This document shows, piece by piece, positions 12,571-26,931 of a DNA stretch of 64,000 bases. The stretch comes from Otis tarda. Its lineage: Eukaryota > Chordata > Aves > Otidiformes > Otididae. How positions within the stretch are numbered: position 1 is the stretch's first letter; the number at the start of each line of letters is the position of its first letter. The stretch covers positions 60,775,001-60,839,000 of the forward strand of contig CM048552.1 of assembly GCA_026413225.1 (NCBI GenBank). Reading direction: 5' to 3'. The position numbers and the translations under genes were made by a program. The notes beneath the pieces were generated by a model that worked only from the letters and a program-made list of their open reading frames with translations, did no database searches and was not told the DNA's origin.

Positions 12571-15500
12571 GGGGATTAGGTGGAGTCTATTAACGGATTA
12601 AATCCTGGCCTGAAGATCACCAAGGCTTAGCCTCCCTGTTCCACTTATATTAATAAGTGACACCGTTATGCATTTGGGTGGACCTGTTTGAAATCAATCA
12701 TTTCCATGTACAAAGGAAGGGGAGAGGAGGCAGCATACATCTTCTGGAAAAATAGCTGTTTTCAGAAGGACACACTTTGCATCTGTTTCAAAAAATACAT
12801 ATCTTACAATGATAAATAATAACAAATGTAAACTTCTATTATATTTCTTCTGCTTATGTATTTAAAGGACCATAAACCACGTCCCTCCACCTTAAAGATC
12901 CACTTAAACTGCAGCGAACAGTTAGAAACTAATCAGGTCTACAAGACCCCAATTCATTACACTGGCTAAAATACAAGCACTAATCCCTAACGGCTATCTA
13001 GCCAGAACGTAAACTTCATTAACTTCATGTTTTGCTTAGGGCTTGCATAAAATTAAATATTGATTGTCTTGCCACTTAATACAATGTAAAGATGATGTGT
13101 GTATTGGAGAAGCATATAAATATTTATTAGAGAAGTAATCAAATGCCAAGCAAAGCCAGACTAATCACTTTTTTAGGTTGCTTTTGTTTTTTTTTCTCAA
13201 AGAGCCAAAGTAGCACTCAGGGCATGATAAATCTGGGGAATAACACAGGTGTTACATACGGACACACTCTACTACTTTTATTTCACATTTGTTTTGGTTT
13301 TGATGTGATGGATACTCCTTCGTTTTTAGGAAATGGATAAGAACAGACTGTGGTTCTGCGCTGAAAGTACAAACACAGGACACAGCCACTGTCTGCTCAG
13401 GGAAAAGGAAAATATTAAACAAGAAGAATTTAATTTCTCAAAAAAATATTTTCTCACCGCTCTGTACGTGCTTCTGCAATTCAACTTTCACCATCTGGTC
13501 CAAGTAATTTCCCAGGCTTTGTTAACCTTACTTTTGGGGTGAAAGGAAGCAAGAGTGGTTATTATTTACTGCACTTACTATGTTTCTGCAGTAAAGATTT
13601 TAATTTGGAGAGCATAAGGAAAAGTTTAAGCAAATAAATTGTTGTGTGGGGCATGAAACAGAGTCAGCCTTAGCAACCTTGCCCAACGAGACTCTGAAGC
13701 CAACTTTATTCTCTGAGTGACATATTAAAATTGACTTTATTCCACCGTGCCTGCCAATTTGGATACTGCACTTGCTGACACAAAAGCGTAAAAACAATAC
13801 ACTAGTTAATTAGATGAATTATAACGATTTTGAAAACATCACTTAGAAAGGAGATTGAACATGCTTTCACTTGAGGGATTTGCTACTTCTCTGCAAAAAT
13901 CCACAATTTCCAGACTTTCCAAAGGCAGCTCTTTGCAGCTATAAAGCACTGCAACAGAGGCTTGGGGGATATGAGGACATCACACAAATAACTAGAATAC
14001 TCTCCTTCCTGTGACTTTGATATTTTTGCTACAACATGAGGGCTGGAATACTCAAGTCACTTTGTTCTGGCTTTTTGCTGTGGTTTGATACTGGATGAAT
14101 AAAACTCCAAGTGTCAATATCTCAGAATAGTTCAAATAAAAGAAAAAGAGCATTTTCCTTTCCCTTGGCTAAGCTATCTGTCTGAGGTGAAAGATGGGAC
14201 ATAAAGCAAGATTTTCTGAAACTGTTAGAAAAAGCAGAAGAGTTACGTTGGTTTTCTATGACTAAAGTACTTTGCCCTGCTGAACTATGTGCATATGGTA
14301 GAGCTACAGTCTTCTTTTGCAGCGGTATCTGAGGGTACCTTTTGCCAAAGTGAAGTGCCTGGTAACTTTTCCTGCACGTCCTCACTGATGCACACCATCC
14401 CCCAAAGGCGGCACTCCCAGGGTAAGAGATGACATAACCAAGAAAAGGAAATTTTAAGACATACTGACCAAGCCGGGGAATTTGCAGTGCCTTTCCAATT
14501 ACTCTTTGTCACCCTCTCTCAAAGGAAGCGAATGTATTTGGAGCTTCTGCATGTCAGACACTGCTAATCTGAGAAAAATTACTTACATTCTGCCTTGTAA
14601 CAGACAGCCCAAGGCAGTCTGCTTTCTGCCCATCGCAGGCATATCAGGGAATGCATCTGGCACGCTGGCCGGTTGTTTGCTCTTACCGCTTGTTTTTGGG
14701 GAAAGGGTCGCCTTATGACAGTTCAGGGCAGGTGTACAAGCTTCAATCTGTGAAGCTGGTAGTTGCTAGCTGATTTTTTAAATTTTCTCCCCTACCTGGG
14801 CTTTTGGATGCCCTGTACAGAGGGTGTCAGGAAGAAGTAGATACCAGATTGCAGGTGCCACTTTCCCTGAAGTCAGAAAGCCTCCTTCCACAACATTTAC
14901 CACATACGGCGTCCTGCTATGATGCTGAATGATGGCAACTGATGGCACGCTTGCACTCTACAGTGGACAGATTTATAACACTCTTTTCCTCAAACATAAA
15001 CAACACATCTATGTTCCTTCCTCACCAGTCTATTGCTGCCCTGGCAGAGCAGTCCCCGGATAACAAAGCATCCCCGTATGCGCACACCTGATTCCTTCAG
15101 CGCTGTCTCTCTCAGACAACGGATGGCATCACCCAGGCTTTTATTTCATCTTTTATCTGTCTCCTGTTCTATGGCTTGGCAAGCATGACTGGTCTCTCGG
15201 GTAGTTTCAGAGCCATGTTTTCATAAAACGCTGGCCAGGCATATAGCACACAACAGATAAGGAATTATCTTGCCAAACCCAGATTGCAGAAGAGATCTTG
15301 ATTCCCCCAAAACAGAAGGAAATTCCTTACAGTTACCGTGCAGTTTAGCATGATGAAGTCAGGAAATCTTTCTTCCAACATGAAGATTTTGGCATACACT
15401 GCTTTCTCAAGTTTAAACCCATTTTTGGTAGCGAGAGGAGGGACTTCCTAAAATTTATAGTGAATCTGTACTCTTGAAAGAGGTTTGTTCTGCTGCTGCC

Positions 15501-16179
15501 TTTGTCAGGCAGTGAAGTTACTCAGCAGTTGTCTGAAAGCCAACAAAGAGGCTTCCCACGGCTCCTAACCAGGGCACAGAACAGGGGTTGTTACAGCCGG
15601 AGAGGACTGGGAAGCATCCTCCATAGGTTTACATCAGACATTACTGAATTAGCACCACAAACCAAAAGGCATATTTCCTCAACACCACAAAAACCAAGGA
15701 AATTGATAAACATCTGTAAGATCCACTTAAGATAATTGAGTGTTTATCCAACATACTCTAGTAGTATTTTGTTGTGTGTTTTCTTCTGAGCTTTCAAATG
15801 GTACATGTTCCATGGTCTCACATATGTCCGGTTTTTGGCATTTACTCTTCAGGTTTGAAGAGCGCTACGGAAACAAACACATAATATTGAAGAAGATTGT
15901 GACAAGTTTTTTCTTTTTCTCTTCCAATATGGTAAAATAGCAAGTATCTTCATAATTATATTCATTTTCCTAGGACAAATCTTTCTATTTTCTCTGCATT
16001 AGTTTCTTCAGAAGTCTTCTTCAAAACTTCTGCAGAAGTTTTCCATCTGTCTTTGCAGAAATGCAGGAATTAGTGAGAAAGGAGAAGCAGTCACATTACT
16101 TTTCCTTTTCTGCAGTTCCCAAAAGCCTGCCCTACCTTACCTAGCTCTTACAAATCTTGACTTCCTGCAGGAAATGTCC

Positions 16180-16353
16180 GAATCACAGAATGGTGTGGGT
16201 TGGAAAGGACCTTCAAAGGTCATCTAGCCCAACCTCCCTACAAGGACCAGGGACATCTCCAACCAGATCAGGTTGCTCAGAGCCCCATCCAACCTGGCCT
16301 TGAATGTTTCCAGGGATGGAGCATCTACCACCTCTCTGGGCAACCTGTTCCAG
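16180..16353 (-). mobile_element. CR1 LINE, 3' fragment
   Basis: Read on the plus strand, it starts AATCACAGAATGG and continues through TGGGTTGGAAAGGACCTTC and GGTCATCTAGCCCAACC to CAACCTGTTCCAG. That is the reverse complement of the CR1 3' untranslated end and the last codons of ORF2. The element therefore points along the minus strand, the same sense as CHST11. It is 5'-truncated and diverged (for example CCCTACAAGGACCAGG instead of the commoner CCCTGCAAGGAGCAGG). Confidence 0.9.
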
Positions 16354-19300
16354 TAGAATCCATTCCTTCTATATCAAACATTGTCAAATATTTAATGTAC
16401 ACAACATGTAATAAAATCTTTTAATTTCTGAAATATTTCACTAAGTGTTACTGCAAGCAGGGTTGAAACATTTCTCTGTGCCATGCTGCCAGGAACCCAG
16501 CTTGTCACCTATGCCAGGTTACAATGCTGTTGTTCACACTGCACTGTACGTGCACACTGCACCTCATGAACCCACCTGTGGCTGCCAAATTGCACTTCTT
16601 CATAAAACAGTAGACTTCAGTAGGATATTTTTCACCAGAAGTGCTGATCAGTGTAAGCACGACTATAAAACTTGGTCTGCATCATCAAATGCCTCACTAA
16701 CACCCGTAGCACAGACGCCGAAATGCCCAACACTATCATCACAGGAGCTCCCAAAATGCTCTGCTCCTCCTTGTAGGGGTAAATGCTCTTCCCACTTCAT
16801 TACTGAAGCTTCACCCAGTTCAGCTCAGGACTTTGGCCACCTCCGCTCCCACTGCCTCCAGCTAGATAACATACATGCTCAGATTTAGCCACGCACCTAT
16901 GCACTCCACAAAAGCTAGGTCAAAAAGATGGCAACAAAGATGGGAGCTTTCAGTAGATAAAGCAGAAAGAAATAATTTTCTTCTGAAGGCAATGACTGAA
17001 TGGTCCTGTGATTAAATGGACTGTCTGCATTTACGAGTGCTGAGACACTTGTATCTGTGTAATCACGCCATCCAGACTGATTCTCCTCTACACTTTTCCC
17101 TCCTCTACTTCTGTTAAGAGTAGTTTTGAATCTTATAAGATGTCACCTGGGTTTCATCTTCCCTTAGCCACTGCCCCCCTTAGTATCTCATGTGAAAAGG
17201 CAGAGTAGCATGGGATAAATGTCCAACACAAAGATGACAGAGCACCAAGGCATTTGTATTGCCTTGCTGGTTCAACAGGAAAGGACCATAAGGCAGCAGC
17301 AGTAAGGAAATACAGCTACTTTGAAGAAAAACACCTGTTTCCAAGAGACTAGAGAGAGGCAAAGAAGGAAAGACTCACATAAGAAAGGAGCCCCAGGCAA
17401 TTCTGCTGTGAAGACTACAGTCAGTAAATAGGCCATAAAGGAGTACCCCAAACTGTCACCTACAAGTGATCAAGTGGTTATTTTAGTTTACTCCATTAGA
17501 CGGACATGAACTATATACACAGAAAGAGATTTTCATCAGGTATGTCTTTGGCCCAATTTATCTTCACGAGCTGAGAACATTCCCTCTTCTATAGTACCCT
17601 AAACTCCTTCACCTCCACCGGTATCTCACCAGAAGGTTTGAAAGAAAAATTGTAGTGATGAGCTCCAAAGAAAGCAGCTGAAAGGCAAATAAACCCTGTG
17701 CTTATCTTTGCCTGTGAGTACTGGCGAGCTGGTGAGAAGCGATAGCCACAATCAGAGATGCCTGTAGCAAGCACATTGCCCTCCCTGCCTGCTCCTGCCA
17801 TGCTGCAGCACTCCACCACAGACATGCTATGTGCAGACCCAGCTTGGGCTTGAGCAGTGCAGAGGCCTCCCTTCCCTGGTTTTGGCCCATGTTCCCTCTG
17901 TCTGTACCTCTGTAATTAGCCAGCAGACAAAGGTGTCAGTAGTCACGCAGCACATGGTTCCTGGGACCTCCAGATCCACAAAATCCATGGCAGATTGCAC
18001 AGGACTCAGCTGGAGAAGCTTTACCTTGCCTGTTCATGAGGAACATACGCACAACTCCATATGCAATCTTTGCTAAAGTAACACTCAGAAACCATCCTGT
18101 CAAGATAAGGTTGAAGAGAAACAAAATCACTGTTGTTACAAATCCAGTTTTCATCTTGGTCAACTTACCCTCCAAGCCTCCTATTCTCCAAGCAGTATTT
18201 TATTTATTACAGAGTGCACAAAGGGGAGGGGAAAAAAAAAATTTCAAAAAAGTGACCTCTTAAGTTGCCAATTTGTTCCACATTTCCTGTGCTCTGCAAC
18301 ATACGATTGTTTTCTGTGTGCATTCCCTGCCTGAATTCCACAGGCTCATCATCCCAAAGAGCTGCAAGGCAGGAGAGAAAAGAAAAAGGGAGAAGCTTTC
18401 TCTTCCAGCTGCTGCTGCCAAAAATTGAGCTGTGAACCCATCAGAAGAATGAGAGGGGACAGAAGAGCAGGGCGCAGTACGCTCCACATGTTCCAGCTTT
18501 CTGTTCAGTGGCCCAGCAATGCCTTCTGCACAGAGTAACAATTAAACTTCTATTTCAGGACTGAAATGAGTAAGTAAATGCACAACAAAACAAATGTAGT
18601 TTTTGGTTAAAACCACAACAAAAAAAAACCCCACTTCTTTGTAGGGAGAACTTGATTTAAAAATTATTCTCCCTAAAGTTTGGCTACTGCACCAGAACAA
18701 ATACTCTCAAGGTCCTCAAGGGGACATTTTCTTCTGAGCAGCTCTCCAACCTCTAAGAACAGGGGAGCTATTCCAACGCATCACGTCTGTCTAGGAAATA
18801 TTTAATAATTTGGGTTAGGTTTGAAAAGGTCTAAAGGACTCAGGAGAATATCCAATTATCTTTCAAGACGACTCGTGCTGAAGTCACTAAATATCCACCT
18901 TTCTGAAAAAGCCAGATACATTACTAGCAGATGTCTGGCACTAAACATTTTAAATGAATATGGGCCGTAAGTCAGTTGCAGGAGCTTAGATTAATCAAAA
19001 GCTAAAACATCAACACATGAAAGAAATTCCAAATACACAAGTAACTAAATTTACAAAAGTCTTTGAACCCTAAGTTCACTGGGAAGTAAACTGTAGATCC
19101 TGCTCACCAACAAGCCTAGGACGCTTAAAAGTTAAATACAACTAATAGGTGGATGATCAGGAATACGTATGTTTGTTAGGAGAACATGTTAAAATGCTGT
19201 GATTTTTTTATTTCTTCCTCCATTTTTATGGAATCATTATTTAAAAAAAAATCCATTTAGAAACTAAATTCAAAATTTCAGGAGATTTTTTTTCCGGGAT

Positions 19301-21353
19301 TTTTTTTCCTCTACATTTTTTAAAAAATAGTCAATTCAAAAGGTGAGATTAAAAGTTTCACTAAATGTCAAGACAGACCATAGTACATTATTATCCTGAG
19401 AAAGGTTACTTGAAAGTGTTCGCACTGGAACAGATTTTTGCCGCTGTTAAAGGTCACAGACATTTTCTCTATCAGTTTCCACTGGCACAAGATAGGGCCA
19501 TTTTGGCAACGGCAGTGCAACAGTGAAAGAGATAGGACTGTTGACTGAATAAACACTAAAAGCATAAGAACAATTGGGTATTTTTTAATCTGTGTTAACA
19601 TTTTGTGTATACACTGATATCATATATTTACACAGCTAGCAAATTTATCTGTAATGGTTACAAAGCTACAAGGATTAGTCATCAAAATCAATTCTATCAC
19701 TACCAATCTCTATAAATATTAATGTTCCACACTAAACTACTTAATCTGCCACAGGGAATCAAAATCGTTTAATCTTTACAGAACACTTTAGTTTACTCCT
19801 GAAATTTCCATGACAATTACCTTGCCCAGTTTATAAAAGGAATTAGCGCAGTTCCACAAAATTAATAGTGTAAATTATCCAAGTGTGATCAAGACACCAT
19901 GCTTCCTCTCTCTGATTCTATAGTGTCCTTGTTTTTAAGGGGAGCGGAATGTAACAGTTCAATCTTGCAAAGGCAAATTCTGCATTGGTTAGGGAGGTTG
20001 CGGGGGGAGATTGATGATCATGTAACCATTTACACAGTGACTTCAACTACAAGCCCCAGTGCAGAACCAGGGACCTGCGATGCTGGAGAACCACACATCC
20101 ACATGCCCCAATGGGACAGGACCTCTCAGGAAGCCATCTTGGCAAACCACCCAACCACCCATCCATCCTCTGTGTCCTACAGGGATGTTTTGAAGCTCTT
20201 CGCAGCTGCCACTTCACAGAAAGCAGCCAATACAGGGAGAGATGAAGGTTGAGCCCTTCAAAGGAAGAGTGGCAGCTGTCACTCATTGATTTCAAGGAGA
20301 GGCAAGCACTCGACTTTGAGGACCTGGGCAACCCAGGTCCTATTAGAAGCACACTGCAGAGCTGGAGTTCAAATTCACATTGAAGCCACAGTGACAGAGT
20401 CACTCCTCCTCTGGCCTTATGATGCAAAATTCCCAAGAATCTTGCTAATTAATACCAAGCCTCCTGGAAATTGAGAATAAATTAAGAAGATGTGGTACAA
20501 ATGTATTCTCCATCTGCGACTCTCACCACAAGTCACTCCACAGAAGCTGGAAGTTTTTCCATGCGACTTCAAGAAGTAATAACCTCGTTGCTCCCAGTTT
20601 TACAGTAATCTCACTGCTAAAAACATTTCAAACAGACAACCCAGAGTCTTCATCCTTCAGTGTCAAACATAACAGAAGTAGCCAAGAACCCGCAAGCTTT
20701 GCAAACCCATAAAAATCACATTTGGCTTTCAGCTGTGGAACAAAAATAGAACCAAATCACAGAGGTCTCATATAGTCCATGGGAGCTTCAACCAAGAAAT
20801 GAACATGGGCTGCAGCCTTTGCCCAAATTTTGACACATCTCAGTTTCCAGCAAAAGTAAAACGGGCTGACGGTTATTGGGTTTGATCTTCTACATAAGAC
20901 AAGCCTCCATTTGCACTACAACTTCCTTTGCTAGATAACTTTCAGTGCAAATGAAGCATATTATTTAGAATCCTATCCAATTTAAATAAACACTCCAAGT
21001 AACTGAGGATTTATCACATCACTGATAATCAGTTCCACTGCTTCAACCACATTCACTGTTAAAATCTGCTTTTTTCCCCCCTTGACAGAGTTTTGCTGAC
21101 TAACACGGAACCACAGGAAGCAAAGAACCCCCCAGGATCAGAGATGTCCTCCTTGGAGACAGTTATATCCTACAATCAAATGTTTTACTTTTTTATGAAG
21201 GAGACAATCTGTTTAGTTTAAGTTCTCATTATAAAAACATGTTTTTCTAAATTCTCTGGAGTTAATTCCCCATATAGAGTGATCTATGAATCTCATTCTT
21301 AATTAAACAATGATTCTCTTGTACTTTGTAGGCTTTCCTAATTATCTTTTCCC

Positions 21354-21381
21354 TTTTTTTCTTTTTTTTTTTTTTTTTTTT
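21354..21381. repeat. Poly-T tract
   Basis: T7, C, T20. On the CHST11 strand this is an A-rich tract. Confidence 0.85.
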
Positions 21382-23589
21382 AAGATGAATTGCTTTGATG
21401 TGTGAAGTCAATGATATAGTCAGAACATTTCATACGAGCTCTTTGCTTTCCCAAGTGTTGAGCATCAATATTTGTATCTGGGTCTGAAACTCTTATTCCA
21501 GACAAGAAAGAAAAAAAATTATTCTAAAAAGAAAGCCTCATGATGAAAGTTAATTAGATAAGAAAAAGTAAATTACTTTTTTTTGTGACAAAGATTGTGA
21601 TAATGACAGTTACAACAAAGCAATCCTTTCATCACCAGCAGTTATTTAATATCTATACGAAGCAACAGGTGAACCCACTCCTCTTCAGAGACATGCGGCT
21701 CCCAAAATAAAATAAAAGTAGTGTAAACTTCACTCAGCGCTGCAGACAGTAGCTGGGGACACACCAAGGTCTTTCTGACTGCACTGTACTTGCATCTGAG
21801 AAGCATTGGTAGGAGTTGTCAGCCTGACCACATGCTCCACAAAACTGGATACTGGTCGACAGGAGAAACCCAAGGGCAGAGGGAAGGTGGGGATCAACAG
21901 AGTATAGCGCATGCACATTGGCACTGAGCCTCACAGCTGACACTGGAGCATGGGACAGGAGGGAGAAAACTCAACCAGAAAGACAGGACAGCCAATTAAA
22001 GTATGTGATGGATGAAAGAGACAGCTTGAAATCAGACAACAAGCTTGGAAACATTTTAATTCCCTTACCTATTTTTAAGATATTTTTTGTTGTTCAGAAG
22101 CTGCACAGCCATAATAGACCATGATGACCATCTAATCTGACCGCCCAACAGCACTGGCCCTCTCATTCAGGGATCCTTACCTGAAGGATCATTGACTCAG
22201 GCCTGATCTCTGTCAAGACAGTAAACCCTCTGAAACTCCTAAACGTGGGAAGTTTCCCATACTGCATGCTTTTCTTCCTCACTCCCTTCTTAAAAGAAGC
22301 TTCTGAGGGTAAGATTTCTCTTCAGGAAAGGTTGCCCCTACCTCATTCTGTATGACCACGGATACCACGATTTCTGCATAATCCACAGAGCAACAAATGT
22401 TCCAGGTGGATTTTTCCCTCTTCACTTCATTCATCATGCACAAGTGCCTTTTTCGCTTCACACTGAAGGATTTAGTTTCCTTCTGGTGGTGGAGTTTAAA
22501 CATGTCCGTACCTGTTCTTTGACCAGGCCCTCTTGGCCTGCGACCTGGTTCATACCTACCATAGCACCCACAAAACCTGGAAACAAAACAAATGCTTACA
22601 AAGGAACCAGAAGTATTTAGTCAGTACTAAAACAGAAAACAAGGGCCTAAATGGCAGATATGCGTGAGCTCCAGGCACCAGTCACTGGCCTCTTTCATAG
22701 ACCATGGCTCAGGTCCATATCCAGTGAACAGCCATGCACAGAAATACAAAAGATAACCATGACAGGAACAAATCTTCCTCAGCTTTGCATGGAGAAAGCA
22801 ACAACAACAGCAACAATAAAAATCTGTGAATGTTTTAAAAACCTGTCAAATCACTGCAGTGCAATACATACAAATATCCACAGTACACTCCAGAACTTCA
22901 ATATGTACTAACACTTCCAGCATGCATTTTTTACTTTTTATAAAGTACCAATAGCCTGATTTTGCAGAGCACCGAGTACCTGCTGCTCCTGCTGATAACG
23001 GCAGCAATAAGTCCCCAGCAGCAATGGAGGAGGAAGCCGTATTTCCACTCTGCAACCAAACCAGCTTGCCAGCAGGTGCCTAACTTTATGTGTCCAGATC
23101 TGAACACTCTGGCACAGCTTTCTGGGGATAATTCAGAAAAAAAAATAGCACTGTGTTGTTTGGTTTTTTTTTTTCCCAAGAATGGTTTTCATAACATTCC
23201 TGGAAGTTGAATGAAAGCAAAAATAATTTTTAAATCTATATAGAACAACCCTTCATCTTAAAACTATCTCTGGAACCTCAAATCTATGTACATCAGACAG
23301 GATACGGCAAGGTTTTCTCCCTCCCCCTCTAGATCTAACACTGAACAGTGCTCAAGAAAGATTAATTGTTTAGGGTAAAGATAGGCTCAATCTTGCAGTC
23401 CTTGCTACAAACTCCACTGTTGAGAACAGAAGCTGGCAAAACAAGGAGGCAAATTTACTTAACATTCTTGTTTTCTGACCGTTACACCCCTTTTCTACGC
23501 TCCAATTCTGCAAGCACTTAAATGGATGCTTAGTTTCAGCCATACCAATCATCTCACTACAAGCAATGAAAACTATGTAAGGCTAACAG

Positions 23590-23672
23590 GTAGGTTTGTT
23601 TGGTTTGGTTTTGGTGGGTTTTTTGGTTGTTTGGGTTGGGGGGGAGGTGTTTTGGAGGGTTTTTTTTTTTTT
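23590..23672. repeat. T/G-rich low-complexity tract
   Basis: GGTTTGTTTGGTTTGG-like sequence with a G8-class run, ending in T14. On the gene strand it is a C/A-rich tract. Confidence 0.8.
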
Positions 23673-23865
23673 TAACTAAACTTCTGTTTTTTTCATTCTT
23701 ACCTTTACTAAGGACTGAGACAGATTATTACTAAAATGGACACAGGCAATCTTTACCCCTGGTATGCTCTGGGGGAGCCACTTCTAAACCAGTATCAGTG
23801 TCAAGGCAATTGGAACTACTGGAGATTTAACAGGAACTCAACAAGGGCAGATTCTGCCCCGAAGC

Positions 23866-23908
23866 AAAAAAAAAAAAGAAGCAAAAAAAAAAAAAACCAC
23901 CAACCAAC
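23866..23908. repeat. A-rich tract
   Basis: Two A12-14 runs separated by GAAGC, then CCACCAACCAACC. Confidence 0.8.
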
Positions 23909-26900
23909 CTGTAACCTGAACCACTGCAGCTTGCTGCTGGGCTGAGAATTAATAAATGAGCAGCTATCAAAAAGAAAATACCTCCTCCCATTCCCCCACA
24001 TCTAGTCCACTGGACAATTCTCCTCCTTGGCAGCCAGATCACCACGGAGAAAAAGCACCTTTTAGTTTCAGTCCTATGGCTGAAGTGACGGTGAGTAGTC
24101 AATGAAAAGCCATTTGTTCAAATATGGCTGGAACTTTTTTTTTAATGATCTCGAAAGAATGTTAAAATTTTGTGGCTAAACTGTCTAGACCAGATTTGAG
24201 CTGTAAAATATTCCATTTAGTAGAGAAAGCGCACTCAGAAGCAACTACCCTCCCCAACAGGATAGTTTCCCAAACCGTGGGCACAAGAAAATACTTTGTC
24301 TGTTTGTCTTCGTTTTCACTTCTTCTATTTGTCCTTTCTTACACCATCTGTACAACAGCTTGCTGTTCTACACCAGACTCGCTATTGAAAGCCTGATCAC
24401 AAGCGAAACCAGCTCTTATCAGCTGAAGTTTTGCCCTGATTTCTGGCTGTCTCCCCCTGAATCCCTTGTCCCTGAGGTTCCCAGGGACCTCACCTGTCTC
24501 TATGAGAGCCTCTAGGCATGGTGTTTCTATTGCCTCTTAGTGTTGGGCTGTTATCAGATGATTTCTTCTTCTTGGAAAACTTAACTAAATCAGAGGTGCA
24601 AGGAATTAGAGAATCACAAATATGAGTTTTCAAACGGCACATGGTTCTTTTCTCCTTGTGCACACCCAACCTGGACTCGAAGCCTCGGGTCTCAGAGCCT
24701 CCAGGCATCGGGAAGATACCTGCAGAAAAGTCAGCAGCATCATGGAAACCAATGCAACGCCCAGAGTCCCTGGCTTCTAGTTTGCATTGGACCAGTCTCA
24801 GGTTTTTCCACCTAAAGGTCAATATTTCCAGTGGAACCGAAATTGCCAGTTCTTGCCAACTCTGAAGGCAGACATTGGAAAAAATACCTTGTAAGCTATA
24901 AGCTTCTTTTGCTCCAACTCTAATACATGATTTCTCTGCAGGCTTAGCCCTAGCTATGCATGTGTTTCTCTTCCCATTAAGTTCAGGGCAACTGTGAACC
25001 AAACCTGACACGGGAATCTCCAAGTCACCTTGTTCCTGCAAGTCTTGGGAACATGAGCAGCAGAGGAGAGAGACTATCAGTGTTCCCCATAAAGAAAGAG
25101 TTGCTGCATGTCTTAGCCCTCATTACACACCAGAGATTCAACCTTGCACAAAGGGGACGCTGACAGGTAAGATGAAAAAAATGTTAAGAGACTGTGCTCC
25201 TTGCACAAAATCCGTAGCTGCATCAGCAAGCTTCCGCATGATCCTGCTGGTAGCGGGTTAAGTGGATTCTGCTGTTCCAAGGGGCTTTTTATCCATCTGA
25301 ATACAAGGGGATGGAAGTTAATTCTCCAATGGTATACCAGGATCTGACTATGAACAGAGTAGTCCCGAGGTAGAAACTGTACCAGCTAAGGTCTTAGACT
25401 CCATATGACAAAGAATTAAAATACACACCTGCTCACACACATCAACATCAACTGCTATTGAGCAGAGATCTTCCATATGCTATTCTTAGATGCTGCTGAC
25501 TATGGAGGCCTGCCAAAGAACAGGCCTATTGTTCGGTGCCTTGCAGGGCTGCTCAGATAACAGATGTCTTGCCATAAGTAGCAGCGATTTCTTTGAAACA
25601 GAGAATACCCTCACAGAGCTTTCCAAGTCCCTTAAATTACTTCTAAATGTATCCATACACAGTACAGCAGATTTTTTTTTTTTTAAACTAAGATATCCAT
25701 TTGAGCCTTCCAGGAGACCTCAGTGCTGTATGCTAGCAGTACAAAACCAGAAATGTGACAAATAATTGTCATTAAAGCATCAGTATCCTATAGCTTACAT
25801 ACAAGGACATCCAGGCAGAAGCTCCTGTGAGCTCAATGACACTGCCCACTGCAGAAAACATTCAGTACAGTCATTTGGCTCTGCCAGGGTCTTCCTTCAC
25901 AATCCAGGAGCAACACACCAGCTCACGAGGCAGGAGGGCAGCTGCAGGGCTGGTTTGCAGCTGAGGAGCCACTTCCCTGGCAGGACTCCTCCCAGCCCTG
26001 AGCGCTGCACGCGTGATCCCGGGGCTGCCGTCCAGCCCTGCTCTTCTCTCACCCATGCTCGTCAGGAACATCCACCACTGGCCAGCAGATCTACCAGCGG
26101 TGTGCAACTCACTGCTCCGTCATGGGCCACCAGCTCTTGAGAGGAGATGGAGAAGCAGGAGAGCATGGTCAGGGAGACTGAGGAAACATACTGCAAATTT
26201 TTACTTGCAGTTGTGGGCTAGTCAGTAGAACAAATGGCCTGTGTGACAACGTATTCCTGCCACTGTCCCCATAACAGGGATGACAGATTTAACTTTGCAA
26301 AGCTGAGAGGAGCACTAAAAAAATACAACTACCTGTGTCTTCATCTGGTCCTGTGAAATAAACTGGGTTAAAAACCAAACCCAACTCACTCACAGTGCAC
26401 AATCAGATAAATCATAGCTGACTAATCAAGAATGGCTGCTTGCCAGGGGGGGCACAGAGGGGCAGCAGAAATAGCAGCCATACAGCCCTGAGCTAGTGCC
26501 AGTGGACCAGTTGATGACAGTGCCCTTACTCACATCGCTTAGTACCTTTCACTACAAGTAGTTTCACTGAAGCTGATGGGAATACCCACAAAGCAAGGTA
26601 CTACCTACCATGCACAGCAGTCCTTTAACTTGGTTGTGCAGGACACTCAGTCATTTATATATTCGGAAGACAGCTGTACTGGGGGTAGGATGCAGTAACA
26701 GACTGCCAAGTCAAGGAGAGGAGTTAAGCTTGCCTTCCAACGCCATGCCAATCATGCATTAGATCCACAATACGCTTATCTTTTCTGCTAGAGTTTTTTC
26801 CCCTCTTTCACATTTTTCACTCCCCACACCCCAAGAGTTTTTTTTGCAAGTCTGGGACAAAATTCTGACAAGATCTCTACTTGAGTACAATCTTTTACAG

Positions 26901-26926
26901 ATCAAAAGTGAGCTGTAACAAACTAG

Positions 26927-26931
26927 GCTCT
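26927..26931. repeat. Target-site duplication, left (GCTCT)
   Basis: GCTCT directly before the LTR's TG; the same five bases follow its terminal CA at 28088-28092. This fixes the ends of the insertion. Confidence 0.85.

Larger units (their letters stand above)
7101..16179. other. Intron sequence, 7.1-16.2 kb
   Basis: Unique-looking AT-rich sequence. It contains the possible LTR remnant at 7.6 kb, poly-A at 8.05 kb, the TAAT-rich repeat at 9.34 kb, a pyrimidine tract at about 11160-11195 and the CpG patch at 12.2 kb. No exon is seen. Confidence 0.5.
16354..26926. other. Intron sequence, 16.4-26.9 kb
   Basis: Homopolymer and T/G tracts only (21.35, 23.6 and 23.87 kb). The longest open frame (24490-25041, minus) has no ATG near its upstream end and no recognisable domain. 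Confidence 0.5.

Noticed and set aside
16445..16888. 147-codon open frame on the plus strand
   Set aside because: The start is GTG and the content is unlike any family I know; no splice or promoter context.
24490..25041. 183-codon open frame on the minus strand
   Set aside because: It begins with TTG, its first real Met is about residue 113, and it has no recognisable domain. Compatible with chance in a non-coding intron.
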